Counted from the first letter of the stretch, positions 25,479 to 34,686 are shown. The stretch: 64,000 nucleotides of DNA from Larkinella insperata (GCF_026248825.1 NZ_CP110973.1:4485501-4549500), one strand, 5' to 3'. Program-made: numbers and translations. Notes: generated by a model not told the origin, from the sequence alone.

Positions 25479-26117
25479 TTACCGCAGTTCTTCCAGCATC
25501 AGGTCTTTGTAGTAAACCAGCGCTTTTCCCCCGCCGTGAATCTGCAGACCGATCAGCCCCGATTGCGGAATGGTTTGGTCCGGTTCGGTGTAATCGACGG
25601 TTTGTTTGCCGTTGAGGTACAGCCGGATGCGCCGGTTTTCGGCCCGGACTTCGTAATCATTCCAGTCGTTGCGCTTCAGGATTTTGGCGATCAGGGCCGA
25701 ATCGGGCTTGATCAGGGTTTTGTTCCGGCGTGATTCGTCGTACAGACTGGCCCAGTATCCGTCGCCCAGATCGGCCTGATAGCCAATCATTTCGTGAGCG
25801 GGGTTGGTGAGTCGCTTGCTCCGGAACTGAACGCCGGTGTTTACAAAACCGTCGGTTCCGAGCAGCTTGAATTTGACGCGCAACACAAAGTTGGCATATT
25901 CGCGCGTCGTACACAGAAAGTCGTTTTTCGGTACGGTTTCGGTCAGGGAGCCACCCACCAGCGCGCCGTCTTCGATACGCCAGGTTTTCAGCGTGTCGCC
26001 CTCCCAGCCGCGGAACGTCTTGCCGTCGAAAAGCGGAACCGCTTTCTGCGGAGACCGTGCCATAAAACCCGTCAGCATAACTCCGCCGAGAAGGGTGCAG
26101 AAAAGAGAAAATCGCAT
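25479..26117 (-). CDS. DUF1080 (3-keto-disaccharide hydrolase-type) secreted protein
   Basis: The 212-residue protein has an N-terminal signal and a single concanavalin-like beta-sandwich (DUF1080). Family patterns are LFDGKTFRGWEGD at the N-terminus, then NTGVQFRS, MIGYQADLG and DWNDYEVRAENRRIRLYLNG. Some DUF1080 proteins hydrolyse 3-keto-glycosides formed by Gfo/Idh/MocA enzymes, which fits the neighbouring Tat oxidoreductase, though it lies on the other strand. Substrate unknown. The ThuA gene is 53 bases upstream on the same strand. Confidence 0.9.
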   Translation of the reverse strand: MRFSLFCTLLGGVMLTGFMARSPQKAVPLFDGKTFRGWEGDTLKTWRIEDGALVGGSLTETVPKNDFLCTTREYANFVLRVKFKLLGTDGFVNTGVQFRSKRLTNPAHEMIGYQADLGDGYWASLYDESRRNKTLIKPDSALIAKILKRNDWNDYEVRAENRRIRLYLNGKQTVDYTEPDQTIPQSGLIGLQIHGGGKALVYYKDLMLEELR

Positions 26118-26170
26118 AAGTAAAGAGTTAGGAATCGGTTACGTAATGGGTAGCGGCTGGGGCGCTGGCT

Positions 26171-27088
26171 TCAATGCGGACACAGATTTTGGCCCATTTC
26201 TTCCGGGGAGGGCTTGGAGGAGTCGATGCCGCCCGCGGGAACCTCGGCTTTGGCCACCCAGCTGATGGCATTCAGAACCAGCTTCCGGACGTTGTCGTCG
26301 GCCCAGACGCGGTGGTAATGCCCGCCGGTGATGCCAAACCCCCGACCGCCGTCGGGCCGCTCCCGGCACCAGGCCATGTGCTGGGGTTGTCCTGCTTCGG
26401 CCCGGACGGCCGGATTGCCTTCGTGCGGACCGTCTTTCCGCTCCAATGTGGAAGCGGGCGGAACCGTGGTCAGGATGGGCGTTACGCCCTCCATATTCTT
26501 CCGGAAACGCATGTGGTAATACCATTCGTCGTTGGTCGCAAACGGCTTTACGCCGGTGGTGATGGCGTGTTTGGGCAGACTCCGGTACTCGGCGTTCCAG
26601 ACCGGATTGACCGACCAGTAGGTTTCAAAATAACCGCCGATCCAGTCCAGAAAATAATTGCCTGCCATTCCCTTGGGAACTTCAACGGCGTAGTGAATGC
26701 AGACCAGTCCGACGCCTTTTTTCATCAGGTCATTCATCGACTCAAGGTGCTTGAGAACCATGTGGCTATCCCCGCCATCGCCGTAAATGACCACGGCCGC
26801 GGCCTGATCGAACGCGTTCCGGGTGGTGGGCCAGCCCGCAAAAACTTCGGTTTCTAAGGCCGGAACGGCTTGTTTAAGCCGTTTGGCCAGCAACATACAG
26901 CCCGCTTTGTGCTCATGTTCGCCCGCTCCGTGGCTGCATCCTCCCGCAATGAACACCACCCGTTTTTTGGCCGGTGCCGGGGCGGCATGGACCCCGTCGG
27001 ACCGTACCGTGCAGGCCGGGAAAAAAGTCGTCAGCAGGCTTCCAAGACTTAACAGACCAACGATAGAAAGAGATAGAAACGGGCGCAT
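26171..27088 (-). CDS. ThuA-domain protein, probably a lipoprotein
   Basis: The 305-residue protein has a signal sequence with a possible lipobox (FFPAC, Cys26). The ThuA-like glutamine-amidotransferase fold runs from VVFIAGGCSHGAGEHEH to the C-terminus, with GVGLVCIHYAVEVP and GITGGHYHRVW as family segments. ThuA proteins accompany trehalose/disaccharide 3-keto pathways together with Gfo/Idh/MocA and DUF1080 proteins, and this is the composition here. The catalytic role of the domain is not settled. Confidence 0.88.
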   Translation of the reverse strand: MRPFLSLSIVGLLSLGSLLTTFFPACTVRSDGVHAAPAPAKKRVVFIAGGCSHGAGEHEHKAGCMLLAKRLKQAVPALETEVFAGWPTTRNAFDQAAAVVIYGDGGDSHMVLKHLESMNDLMKKGVGLVCIHYAVEVPKGMAGNYFLDWIGGYFETYWSVNPVWNAEYRSLPKHAITTGVKPFATNDEWYYHMRFRKNMEGVTPILTTVPPASTLERKDGPHEGNPAVRAEAGQPQHMAWCRERPDGGRGFGITGGHYHRVWADDNVRKLVLNAISWVAKAEVPAGGIDSSKPSPEEMGQNLCPH

Positions 27089-27300
27089 GGTGTTTTTCGG
27101 ATTGGGATTATAAGTAAAAGAAACCGGCGGCTCGTAACTACTAATGAGTCAGCCTCCGATGAATTTCTATTCATAACGACGAAAAACCGTCTTTGGCAAC
27201 CGTATACAAACATTCTTTAGCGAATGGCGTGGTATTTGTGCAGTATTTTCTAGTTAGAATTGCTCATTAATTCGGATTGACTCTTTTCCCTACGCATTAA

Positions 27301-27672
27301 ATGAAAAAGTCAGTATTGGTTGTCGAAGACCAGTCTTCGCAACGGAAAATAATAGTTGATGCGCTGCAAAAGGCCGGTTATTCCGTTTTCCAGGCCGCTG
27401 ATGTGCAGCAGGCCATTCAACTCCTGCAACAGCACAAGCCCGACGTTCTGGTAGCCGATATGCACTTACCCAGCGGGGATGGGGGAGAGGTGATTCGGGA
27501 AGCCCGGAAGCTTCCGGGGCCCTCCATTGCGATCGTGGCCGTTTCCATCGACCTGGCTATTCTAAATCAGAATCTGACGGCTACCTATGCCGCGGATGCT
27601 TATTTATCGAAACCGTTTCATCCGCGCGAGTTGCTCAAGATCGTGGAAGAACTGGTTGGAATCCAGCTCTGA
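27301..27672 (+). CDS. Single-domain response regulator (CheY-like)
   Basis: The 123-residue protein is one receiver domain: VVEDQSSQ acidic pocket, Asp53 in LVADMHLPSGDGG, Ser at the Thr position (VAVSIDL) and Lys in YLSKPFHP. No output domain is attached. It could be a phosphate shuttle or partner of an orphan hybrid kinase such as the one at 16561-18819, but nothing links them directly. The following small helical protein is 96 bases downstream on the same strand. Confidence 0.93.
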   Translation: MKKSVLVVEDQSSQRKIIVDALQKAGYSVFQAADVQQAIQLLQQHKPDVLVADMHLPSGDGGEVIREARKLPGPSIAIVAVSIDLAILNQNLTATYAADAYLSKPFHPRELLKIVEELVGIQL

Positions 27673-27768
27673 TAACCGGCCGCTGTTGAGGAAATAGCTG
27701 GCTTACGTATGTACTTTATAATTTGCCCCGTTCAATTCACGTTTGTTCTATACCGGGCTCGCTAACTA

Positions 27769-28122
27769 ATGGAAACGTCGATTCAATACGCTATGTCCGG
27801 CTCTCAGGCTCATTCTTTGTCCAATCCCAGGTGGAGTAAACACGTTCAGGAATCGTTTGATCTTTATCACGAACTGGATGTGTTGAGGGATAAAATTCAG
27901 GACCCGGATACGGCCCAGGAAGTGGATGACTGTCTGCAACACTTATTGTTTACATTGAATGCCGTGTTTATTGACATGGGAAAGGCACCGGGTCCGGCTG
28001 ATCCGGAAGCCCTGAGCGAATTCATGCGGCAGATTTCCCGGCGCTTGCAGGCCGAAAACCGTTTGGCGAAAGAACTGCTCGAGCGGGTGCGCAGTGCGGA
28101 AAATAATCTGCTGACGGAGTAA
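27769..28122 (+). CDS. Small helical hypothetical protein
   Basis: The 117-residue protein is almost entirely predicted helix with no signal or membrane segment. It is acidic and could form a four-helix bundle. I looked for an Hpt-type His in a conserved HxxKG setting and did not find it, so it is not assigned as a phosphotransfer protein. It follows the CheY-like gene in the same direction. An in-frame ATG at 27793 is an alternative start. Confidence 0.6.
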   Translation: METSIQYAMSGSQAHSLSNPRWSKHVQESFDLYHELDVLRDKIQDPDTAQEVDDCLQHLLFTLNAVFIDMGKAPGPADPEALSEFMRQISRRLQAENRLAKELLERVRSAENNLLTE

Positions 28123-28174
28123 ATTCCCGGGTGCCAACTTGGAAACGAATCGTTCTCCCATCGAACCACTTTCG

Positions 28175-28182
28175 TACCTTTG
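28175..28182 (+). promoter_or_regulatory. Predicted -7 box of the GH116 gene
   Basis: TACCTTTG matches TAnnTTTG exactly, 22 bases before the ATG at 28205. TTC lies 19 bases upstream at the -33 position. It predicts a very short leader. Confidence 0.5.
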
Positions 28183-28204
28183 TCAGGACTTAACTTCCTG
28201 ACCC

Positions 28205-30793
28205 ATGACTCGTTCCTGCATTTGCGTACTCCTGGCCTTCCGGCTGGCGGCTCAGCTTGCTATGGCGCAGTGGCAACCCGCGCCTTGGCCCGTTTTGAAG
28301 CACTACGACAAAGACCACCTCTACAATATTGCCCTGCCGCTGGGCGGTATCGGCACCGGCACGGTTTCGCTGGGTGGCCGGGGCGAACTGCGCGACTGGG
28401 AGATCATGAACAAACCCGCCAAGGGGTTCAGTACCGTGACGGTTGGGAACAACGCGCCGTTTTTTGCTATCAACGTCCGGCCCGTCAACGGGAAACCAAT
28501 GACCAAGGCCCTGCTGGGCCCGCTCGACCCCGCTGAATACCTCCACTACGAAGGCCGACCGGTCAATCAGCACGGCTTTCCGCGTTTTACCGATGCGTCG
28601 TTCGAGGCCGCTTACCCGCTGGGGCAGGTGAATCTGTCGGACCCGAAAATGCCGGTGCGGGTAAGAATCAAGGGTTTTAACCCGTTCGTGCCGGGCGACG
28701 CCGACGCGAGCGGTATTCCGATGGCCGTGCTGGCGTACGAAGTAACCAATACCGGCCGGGAGCCGCTGACGGTATCGGTTTGCGGATCGATGCGCAATTT
28801 TATTGGGAAAGACGGCAGCCAAAGCCGCAAGGACTGGAAAGGGGATGTGATTCCACTAGGCGCAAAAAAAAACCAAAACCGGTACCGGGCGGGTGATGGT
28901 TTCCGGGGAATCTATATGTTCTCCGACAGCGTTGATCGGCAGGATCCGGCCTGGGGGACCCTTGCCCTGACAACCAACAGCCCGTCCGGCGTGAGCTACC
29001 GCACGTCCTCACGCTCCAACGACTGGGAAAACGCCATGCTCGATTTCTGGGACGATTTCAGCGCCGACGGCCAGCTGACGGAACAAGACAAACTGGTGGA
29101 CGACGACCCGCTGGCGTCGCTGGCCGTACAGAAAACCATTGCGCCGGGGCAGACTCAGACCTATTCGTTTTTCATTACCTGGAGTTTTCCGAACCGCCCG
29201 GCCTGGTCGTCGTTTTCGTTGCAGCCGGGGCAACACACCGTCGGTAATTATTACGCAACCCAATACGCCAACGCCTGGGAGGTAATGACGAAGACGCTCC
29301 CGCGATTACCGGCGCTAGAGCAGAAAACGCTTCAGTTTGTGAACGCCTTTCTGGCAAGCACCTACCCGGATGTGATCAAGGAAGCGGCTTTGTTCAATCT
29401 GGCGACGCTGCGTTCGCAAACGGTTTTCCGGATTCCAAGCGGGCACCTGATGGGGTGGGAGGGCATTTTTGATGAGAACGGGTCCTGCTTCGGCTCGTGT
29501 ACGCACGTCTGGAATTACGAACAGGCCACGGCGTTTCTGTTCGCGGACTTGTCGCAGTCGATGCGCGACATTGAATTTAATCACGCAACCAGCAACACCG
29601 GCAAGATGAGCTTTCGGGTGATGCTGCCGCTGTCGAAAGCGCAGGACTGGAACAACGCGGCCGCCGACGGGCAGATGGGAACGGTTTTGAAATTGTACCG
29701 CGACTGGCACCTGTCGGGCAATCCGGAGTTTCTGCGGAGAAATTGGGAGCCGGTTAAACGGGTGATGAGCTACGCCTGGATTCCGGGCGGTTGGGACGGA
29801 AACCAGGATGGGGTGATGGAAGGCCGGCAGCATAACACGATGGACGTGGATTATTTCGGACCCAATCCGCAGATGGGCTTCTGGTACCTGGGCGCGCTGA
29901 AGGCCACCGCCGAAATGGCAACGGCCATGAAGGACAAGGCGCTGGCCCAGAAGTGCCTGGACCTGTACCGGAAAGGCAGCGCCTGGATGGATCAGCATCT
30001 GTTCAACGGGGAATATTACGAACACAAAATCACCGACCCGAAAACGTTTGCCTTTCTGGATTGGGAAAACAACCCGAACGTGGCCGTACCGGATTATCAG
30101 TTGGGAAAAGGCTGTCTGGTGGATCAGTTGGTTGGGCAGATGATGGCGCACATGCTGGGGCTGGGCTACCTGGCCAAACCGGAAAACATTCAGAAAACGC
30201 TGCAAAGCGTGATGAAATACAATTACCTGGACAACTTCTCCGATCATTTTAACAACATGCGGTCCTACGTCATGGGCGACGAAGCGGGCCTGCTGATGGC
30301 GAGCTGGCCGAAGGGACGTTTGAAGGTGCCGTTTCCGTATTTTGCCGAATCCATGACCGGTTTTGAATACACAGCCGCCGTCGGAATGCTCTACGAAGGC
30401 CAGACCGAAAATGCGCTCAAATGCTTGAAAAGCATCCGTGACCGCTTCGATGGCCGCAAACGTAATCCGTTCAACGAACCCGAGTGCGGCCATCACTACG
30501 CCCGCTCGATGACCAGCTGGAATGCCGTGCTGGCCTGGAGTGGGTTTCGGTATTCGGGCGTCACGGAATCAATGGCATTGACTTCCCGACCGGGTACGTA
30601 CTTCTGGTCAAACGGGTCGGCCTGGGGAACGTGCACGGTTGCCCCGGAGGGCGCCGTAAACCGGGTGTCGCTCACGGTTCTGAACGGCAAAATCCGGCTT
30701 CGTCAGGTCGAACTTCAGGGGGGTGGAACGCAGCGGTTTAAGCAGGCCCAGGAAGTGGGCGAGGGCGGCAAATTGGATTTTAAAGTGTTGTAA
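28205..30793 (+). CDS. Secreted GH116 glycosidase (glucosylceramidase-like fold)
   Basis: The 862-residue protein has a signal peptide (ending QLAMAQ). The N-terminal beta domain opens with YNIALPLGGIGTGTVSLGGRGELRDWEI, the hallmark of GH116/GBA2-type enzymes. The C-terminal (alpha/alpha)6 domain contains GSCTHVWNYEQA (probable nucleophile Glu region) and HNTMDVDYFGPNPQM (probable acid/base Asp region). GH116 members remove beta-linked glucose, xylose or N-acetylglucosamine from oligosaccharides or glycosides; the specificity here is open. It would act in the periplasm or outside the cell. A consensus promoter lies just upstream. Confidence 0.9.
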   Translation: MTRSCICVLLAFRLAAQLAMAQWQPAPWPVLKHYDKDHLYNIALPLGGIGTGTVSLGGRGELRDWEIMNKPAKGFSTVTVGNNAPFFAINVRPVNGKPMTKALLGPLDPAEYLHYEGRPVNQHGFPRFTDASFEAAYPLGQVNLSDPKMPVRVRIKGFNPFVPGDADASGIPMAVLAYEVTNTGREPLTVSVCGSMRNFIGKDGSQSRKDWKGDVIPLGAKKNQNRYRAGDGFRGIYMFSDSVDRQDPAWGTLALTTNSPSGVSYRTSSRSNDWENAMLDFWDDFSADGQLTEQDKLVDDDPLASLAVQKTIAPGQTQTYSFFITWSFPNRPAWSSFSLQPGQHTVGNYYATQYANAWEVMTKTLPRLPALEQKTLQFVNAFLASTYPDVIKEAALFNLATLRSQTVFRIPSGHLMGWEGIFDENGSCFGSCTHVWNYEQATAFLFADLSQSMRDIEFNHATSNTGKMSFRVMLPLSKAQDWNNAAADGQMGTVLKLYRDWHLSGNPEFLRRNWEPVKRVMSYAWIPGGWDGNQDGVMEGRQHNTMDVDYFGPNPQMGFWYLGALKATAEMATAMKDKALAQKCLDLYRKGSAWMDQHLFNGEYYEHKITDPKTFAFLDWENNPNVAVPDYQLGKGCLVDQLVGQMMAHMLGLGYLAKPENIQKTLQSVMKYNYLDNFSDHFNNMRSYVMGDEAGLLMASWPKGRLKVPFPYFAESMTGFEYTAAVGMLYEGQTENALKCLKSIRDRFDGRKRNPFNEPECGHHYARSMTSWNAVLAWSGFRYSGVTESMALTSRPGTYFWSNGSAWGTCTVAPEGAVNRVSLTVLNGKIRLRQVELQGGGTQRFKQAQEVGEGGKLDFKVL

Positions 30794-30888
30794 CCGGGGG
30801 TCGGAAGCGCCATTTATTCATTATTCATTGTTCAATAGCTATTTAACTCCTAACTTGCCGACTACGTTACCACCAATCAGTCAAACCC

Positions 30889-31884
30889 TTGATTATTGAA
30901 ACACGCGCCTACGCCCGCGCCGGGCTGCTGGGTAATCCATCCGACGGTTTTTTCGGCAAAACGATTTCAATCTCCGTTCGAAATTTTGGTGCATCAATCT
31001 CGCTGTACGAGTCGCCGGAACTGAACATTGAGCCCCAACCGCAGGACACCAACTCGTTTCGGAGCATTTATCACCTGCGTGACGCCGTGGCTTCGCTGGG
31101 CTACCACGGCGGAATACCGCTCATCAAAGCCGCCCTCAAACGGTTCTGCGAATACTGCGACCAGCACGGTATTCGGCTTCCGAACCGGAACTTTACCATC
31201 CGCTACAGCACGTCCATACCGCGTCAGGTGGGCCTTTCGGGCTCCAGCGCCATTGTGGTGGCCACGTTCCGGGCGTTGATGAAGTTCTACCAGATCGACA
31301 TTCCGCTGCCGCAGCTGCCTACGCTGGTGCTGAAAACCGAGTCGGAAGAGCTGGGCATTACGGCGGGCTTGCAGGACCGGGTGATTCAGTGCTACGAAGG
31401 TTGCGTTTACATGAACTTCGACCGCGAGCAGATCGAACGGTGCGGCCACGGCATCTACGAACCCGTTGACCCCCGGCTGCTGCCCAAATTGTACATTGCC
31501 TACAAAACTTCACTGGGCAAACAGTCGGGCCGGATTCACAACGATGTGCGTTCGCGCTGGGACAAAGGGGAGGAGCTGGTCGTCAGGACGTTGCAGGAGA
31601 TTGCCGACGTAGCCCGCCAGGGCCGCGAAGCGCTGCTGAACAACGACACCAGTGAATTACACGCCCTGGTCAACCAGAACTTCGACCTGCGCACCCGGAT
31701 TTACAACATCAGCGAAAGCAACCTGGAAATGATCTCGGCCGCCCGTCGCATCGGCGCATCAGCTTCCTTTGCCGGGTCGGGCGGGGCCATTGTCGGCACC
31801 TACAAAGACGACGACATGCTCAACCGTCTGTTCGTCGAAATGAAGCAGCTCAACGCCCGCGTTATCAAACCGTACGTGGTTTAA
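30889..31884 (+). CDS. Glucuronokinase-like GHMP kinase
   Basis: The 331-residue protein closely follows plant glucuronokinase in order and spacing of motifs: RAYARAGLLGNPSDGFFGKTIS at residues 6-26, PRQVGLSGSSAIV (ATP loop, Gly115-Ser120 region), TAGLQDRVIQCYEGCVYMNF, GHGIYEPVDPRLLP and ASFAGSGGAIVG. Glucuronokinase makes D-glucuronate 1-phosphate from glucuronate and ATP. The start is TTG at 30889; no ATG or GTG is in frame between it and an upstream stop. galU follows 70 bases later and would supply the uridylyltransferase step to UDP-glucuronate if its specificity allows. Other GHMP sugar kinases are possible but fit less well. Confidence 0.85.
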   Translation: MIIETRAYARAGLLGNPSDGFFGKTISISVRNFGASISLYESPELNIEPQPQDTNSFRSIYHLRDAVASLGYHGGIPLIKAALKRFCEYCDQHGIRLPNRNFTIRYSTSIPRQVGLSGSSAIVVATFRALMKFYQIDIPLPQLPTLVLKTESEELGITAGLQDRVIQCYEGCVYMNFDREQIERCGHGIYEPVDPRLLPKLYIAYKTSLGKQSGRIHNDVRSRWDKGEELVVRTLQEIADVARQGREALLNNDTSELHALVNQNFDLRTRIYNISESNLEMISAARRIGASASFAGSGGAIVGTYKDDDMLNRLFVEMKQLNARVIKPYVV

Positions 31885-31889
31885 TTGCA

Positions 31890-31946
31890 AAGGAGTGAGT
31901 GAATAAGATCGAAGATCAGGCTTCACTCATTCGCTCATTCACTCAT
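31890..31946 (+). repeat. Imperfect inverted and direct repeats between glucuronokinase and galU
   Basis: GAGTGAGTGAATAAG on the left faces TTCACTCATTCGCTCATTCACTCATT on the right. The right part holds repeats of the type (A)TTC(A/G)CTCA. They can form an imperfect stem just upstream of the galU start at 31955. Confidence 0.4.
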
Positions 31947-31954
31947 TAAAAATT

Positions 31955-32824
31955 ATGATCAAGAAAGCCGTAATTCCCGCTGCCGGTCTGGGAACCCGTT
32001 TTTTGCCGGCCACCAAAGCGCAACCCAAAGAAATGCTGCCGATCATCGACATGCCCACCATTCAGTACGTGGTGCAGGAAGCCGTCGATTCGGGTATTGA
32101 AGATATTTTGATTATCACCGGCAAAGGCAAACGCTCCATCGAAGACCACTTCGACCGGAACTACGAACTCGAAACCCGACTCGAAGAAAAGGAAGACGAA
32201 GCGCTCCTGCTCGAGATGCGCCGGTTATCGGACATGGCCGATATTCATTTTGTGCGTCAGAAAGAACTGAATGGGTTGGGAGATGCCATTTATTACGCGC
32301 GGCACCACGTTGGCAATGAGCCGTTTGCGGTTTTGCTGGGCGATACCATCATGGATTCGGTGATACCGGTAACGCAGCAGTTAATCGATACGTATGATCA
32401 ATACCGCGGCACGGTTATCGCCGTGGAAGAGGTTCCGACCGACAAGGTAAATCGGTACGGTATTGTTGGCGGCACAACGCTGAGTGACAGCATTATGGAG
32501 CTAAATAATCTGGTTGAAAAACCCGCCATCGACGCGGCTCCCTCCAACCTGGCCATTGCCGGTCGGTATATTCTGACGCCCGATATTTTTGCCGCCATCG
32601 AACAGACGCCCAAAGGCAAAAACAACGAGATTCAGCTGACGGACGCCATGTTGCTGCTGCTTAAGCGGGAAAACATTTATTCGCACCGCATTGAGGGCAA
32701 ACGGCATGACATTGGTAACAAGCTGGACTTCCTGAAAACCACGGTTGAATTTGCTCTGAAACGTAAGGAGTTTTCCGCCCCATTCCTGAAGTTTTTAAAA
32801 GAAATCGTCGCCGAGCATTCCTGA
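31955..32824 (+). CDS. galU: UTP--glucose-1-phosphate uridylyltransferase (GalU type)
   Basis: The 289-residue enzyme is of normal length for the family. It has the nucleotide-binding N-terminus KAVIPAAGLGTRFLPATKAQPKEMLPI, the VQEAVDSGIEDILIITG segment, and the conserved FAVLLGDTI metal site. It makes UDP-glucose from UTP and glucose 1-phosphate. Being directly behind a glucuronokinase-like gene, it may also accept glucuronate 1-phosphate; that is an inference from order. A strong terminator follows 25 bases after the stop. Confidence 0.95.
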   Translation: MIKKAVIPAAGLGTRFLPATKAQPKEMLPIIDMPTIQYVVQEAVDSGIEDILIITGKGKRSIEDHFDRNYELETRLEEKEDEALLLEMRRLSDMADIHFVRQKELNGLGDAIYYARHHVGNEPFAVLLGDTIMDSVIPVTQQLIDTYDQYRGTVIAVEEVPTDKVNRYGIVGGTTLSDSIMELNNLVEKPAIDAAPSNLAIAGRYILTPDIFAAIEQTPKGKNNEIQLTDAMLLLLKRENIYSHRIEGKRHDIGNKLDFLKTTVEFALKRKEFSAPFLKFLKEIVAEHS

Positions 32825-32849
32825 GCCGCGCCCAAGTCTTTTTAGAACA

Positions 32850-32880
32850 AAAGCCCGTCAGCTGGATCCTGACGGGCTTT
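32850..32880. terminator. Intrinsic terminator after galU
   Basis: AAAGCCCGTCAG (32850-32861) pairs perfectly with CTGACGGGCTTT (32869-32880) around a 7-base loop, followed by ATTGTT. The A/T-flanked arms make it usable from both sides, and the convergent SDR gene ends at 32943. Confidence 0.92.
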
Positions 32881-32942
32881 ATTGTTAGAAGAAATTAGTT
32901 ACCTGAAGAAGTTTAATCGACTCAAAGCCATTGACGTGCGTG

Positions 32943-33734
32943 TTACCAGCTGGTCCAACCGCCATCGACGGCGATAGTCTGCCCGGTCACGTAGGAAGCG
33001 GCTTCGGAGAGCAGAAAGGCAACGGTTCCGGCAATTTCCGGCGACTGGCCAACGCGCCCCAGCGGGGTTTTCCGGGCCAGCCGCTCCACAAATTCCGGTT
33101 CGTTTTGCTGCACCGCCGGGTTGGGAAACGGGCCGGGCGAAATGCAGTTGCAGCGCACACCCTGCCGCCCCCAGTGCACGGCCAGGTAGCGGGTCATCTG
33201 AATGATACCGGCTTTGCCGACGCCGTACTCAATCGGATTCTTGTTCATGGGGGCTTCATAGGCGGCCGGGTCGGGCGAAACCGATCCGTACATGCTGGAA
33301 AACAGCACCAGACTCCCCCGACCCAACTGGGCCATTTCCTGCCCCACCTGCCGGGCCAGCAGGAAAGTGGCCGTCAGTCCGCCGTGGTTTACCTCATCAA
33401 AATCCTGCTCTGTGAGTTCCTCCAGCTTTTTTCCGGTCGAAGCAAAGGCCAGATTGACCAGGCCGTGCGGAACGCCCCGCGTCGCCAGCTGTTCGCTCAC
33501 GAAGGACTGGATGGCCGTGCCCTGCCGAATGTCGAGCGTAGCGGGGGTAACCTGGGAGGTCAGTTTAGACGCATTGACAAACGCGCCCGCCCGGTCTTCC
33601 AGGTCGGCGCAGAGAACCGTCGCGCCCGCAGCGGCCAGCAGCCGAACGGTAGCCTGCCCCAGGTAGCCCGCTCCGCCAATCACCCAGATGTCTTTTCCGG
33701 CCAGACCGAACGTTGTTGCAAATAGATCAGTCAT
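32943..33734 (-). CDS. SDR-family oxidoreductase, last gene of the sialidase-fold operon
   Basis: The 263-residue protein is a classical short-chain dehydrogenase: nucleotide loop VIGGAGYLGQA, catalytic Ser in LVLFSSMYGS, Tyr and Lys in YGVGKAG, then CNCISPGPFPNPAVQ. The C-terminal FLLSEAASYVTGQTIAVDGGW is typical. It would oxidise or reduce a sugar or sugar-acid hydroxyl with NAD(P). Its start lies 8 bases inside the upstream Gfo/Idh/MocA gene, so the pair is coupled. It is a distant paralogue of the SDR at 59852-60628, sharing an odd TIAVDGG/ENILMDGG end, but that one lacks the active-site Lys. Confidence 0.93.
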   Translation of the reverse strand: MTDLFATTFGLAGKDIWVIGGAGYLGQATVRLLAAAGATVLCADLEDRAGAFVNASKLTSQVTPATLDIRQGTAIQSFVSEQLATRGVPHGLVNLAFASTGKKLEELTEQDFDEVNHGGLTATFLLARQVGQEMAQLGRGSLVLFSSMYGSVSPDPAAYEAPMNKNPIEYGVGKAGIIQMTRYLAVHWGRQGVRCNCISPGPFPNPAVQQNEPEFVERLARKTPLGRVGQSPEIAGTVAFLLSEAASYVTGQTIAVDGGWTSW

Positions 33735-34659
33735 GGGAGGATTTCAGGGATACAGTTTTTCCGCCTTCAGACAAGCTTTCCTGGGCCGCCAGCAGGGTGC
33801 GGATGATCGCTTCGGTTTTGTCGAACCCCAGCCGCGGCTTGTTTTTCTCCACGGATCGGATGAATTCAATCAGGTTGTCCCGAAACATGCCAAACCAGTT
33901 TTTAACTTCGATCAGCCGCCAGCCCTCTTTCCCAAACAGCGAAATCTGAAACGTCAGGGCAATGTCCATGAACAGGTGCACGGTTGCCTGAAAGCCGTCG
34001 GCAAATTCCAGGTGGACCACATCCCCGCCCTCGCGGCCAACGTGCCGCACCGCAACGGGCGTCGGATCGTCCAGGAGCATAAACAAGCCTTCCAGCATGT
34101 GAACGCCGTACTTGATCCAGTCTTTTTTACCGACGGCCGTGGCCAGTTGCAGCTTCCCGAGGGCCCCGAATTCGTTCTTCACGGCCCGGAGTTCGGTAGC
34201 GTACCGCATGGACGAGCACGACATAATGAACTTGCCGCGGGCAGCCTGCTCCGCGAAATACCCCAGGTCGTCGAGGTTGCTCGCCAGTGGTTTATCGATA
34301 AAAAGCGGCACCCCCGCTTCGATGAACGGTCTGGCCATTGCCACGTGGTGTTCGGGATCGTCGCGGGCCAGGATGACCGCATCCACCTGCCCAATCAGGT
34401 CCGTCAGTTCGTCCGCCACGTGTTCAACCCGCACGGCTTTGGCGATGCTTTCCGAAATGGTCCGGTCCTGCGCCCAGACGTGCGTAACCCGCGCGCCCGG
34501 AATACCCAGCAAATCGCGGTTGGCCGTCAGGTAGGCCGATACGCCCGGAAAGCCCACCCGGTTGATCTCCTCCGCGTCGAAAAAGCCGTTGACGATGGCC
34601 GACCAGGAGTACGGGTGGGCGTTGCCCGCACTCATGCCAATGATTCCAATTCTAACCAC
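33727..34659 (-). CDS. Gfo/Idh/MocA-family oxidoreductase (cytoplasmic)
   Basis: The 310-residue protein has the Rossmann start VRIGIIGMSAGNAHPYSW, the second-sphere segment VDAVILARDDPEHHVAMA, and the catalytic DKPLA motif (VPLFIDKPLAS). No export signal is present, unlike the Tat member at 22322. It likely acts on an imported sugar or cyclitol derivative. It is embedded in the operon between the HEAT protein (27 bases) and the SDR (8-base overlap). Substrate unknown. Confidence 0.9.
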   Translation of the reverse strand: MVRIGIIGMSAGNAHPYSWSAIVNGFFDAEEINRVGFPGVSAYLTANRDLLGIPGARVTHVWAQDRTISESIAKAVRVEHVADELTDLIGQVDAVILARDDPEHHVAMARPFIEAGVPLFIDKPLASNLDDLGYFAEQAARGKFIMSCSSMRYATELRAVKNEFGALGKLQLATAVGKKDWIKYGVHMLEGLFMLLDDPTPVAVRHVGREGGDVVHLEFADGFQATVHLFMDIALTFQISLFGKEGWRLIEVKNWFGMFRDNLIEFIRSVEKNKPRLGFDKTEAIIRTLLAAQESLSEGGKTVSLKSSHD

Positions 34660-34686
34660 AAGTGTGTCGTTTGCAAGAGGTCGCTG

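Noticed and set aside
27769..28122. Hpt phosphotransfer protein next to the CheY-like gene
   Set aside because: It is helical and of the right size, but the conserved His motif is absent.
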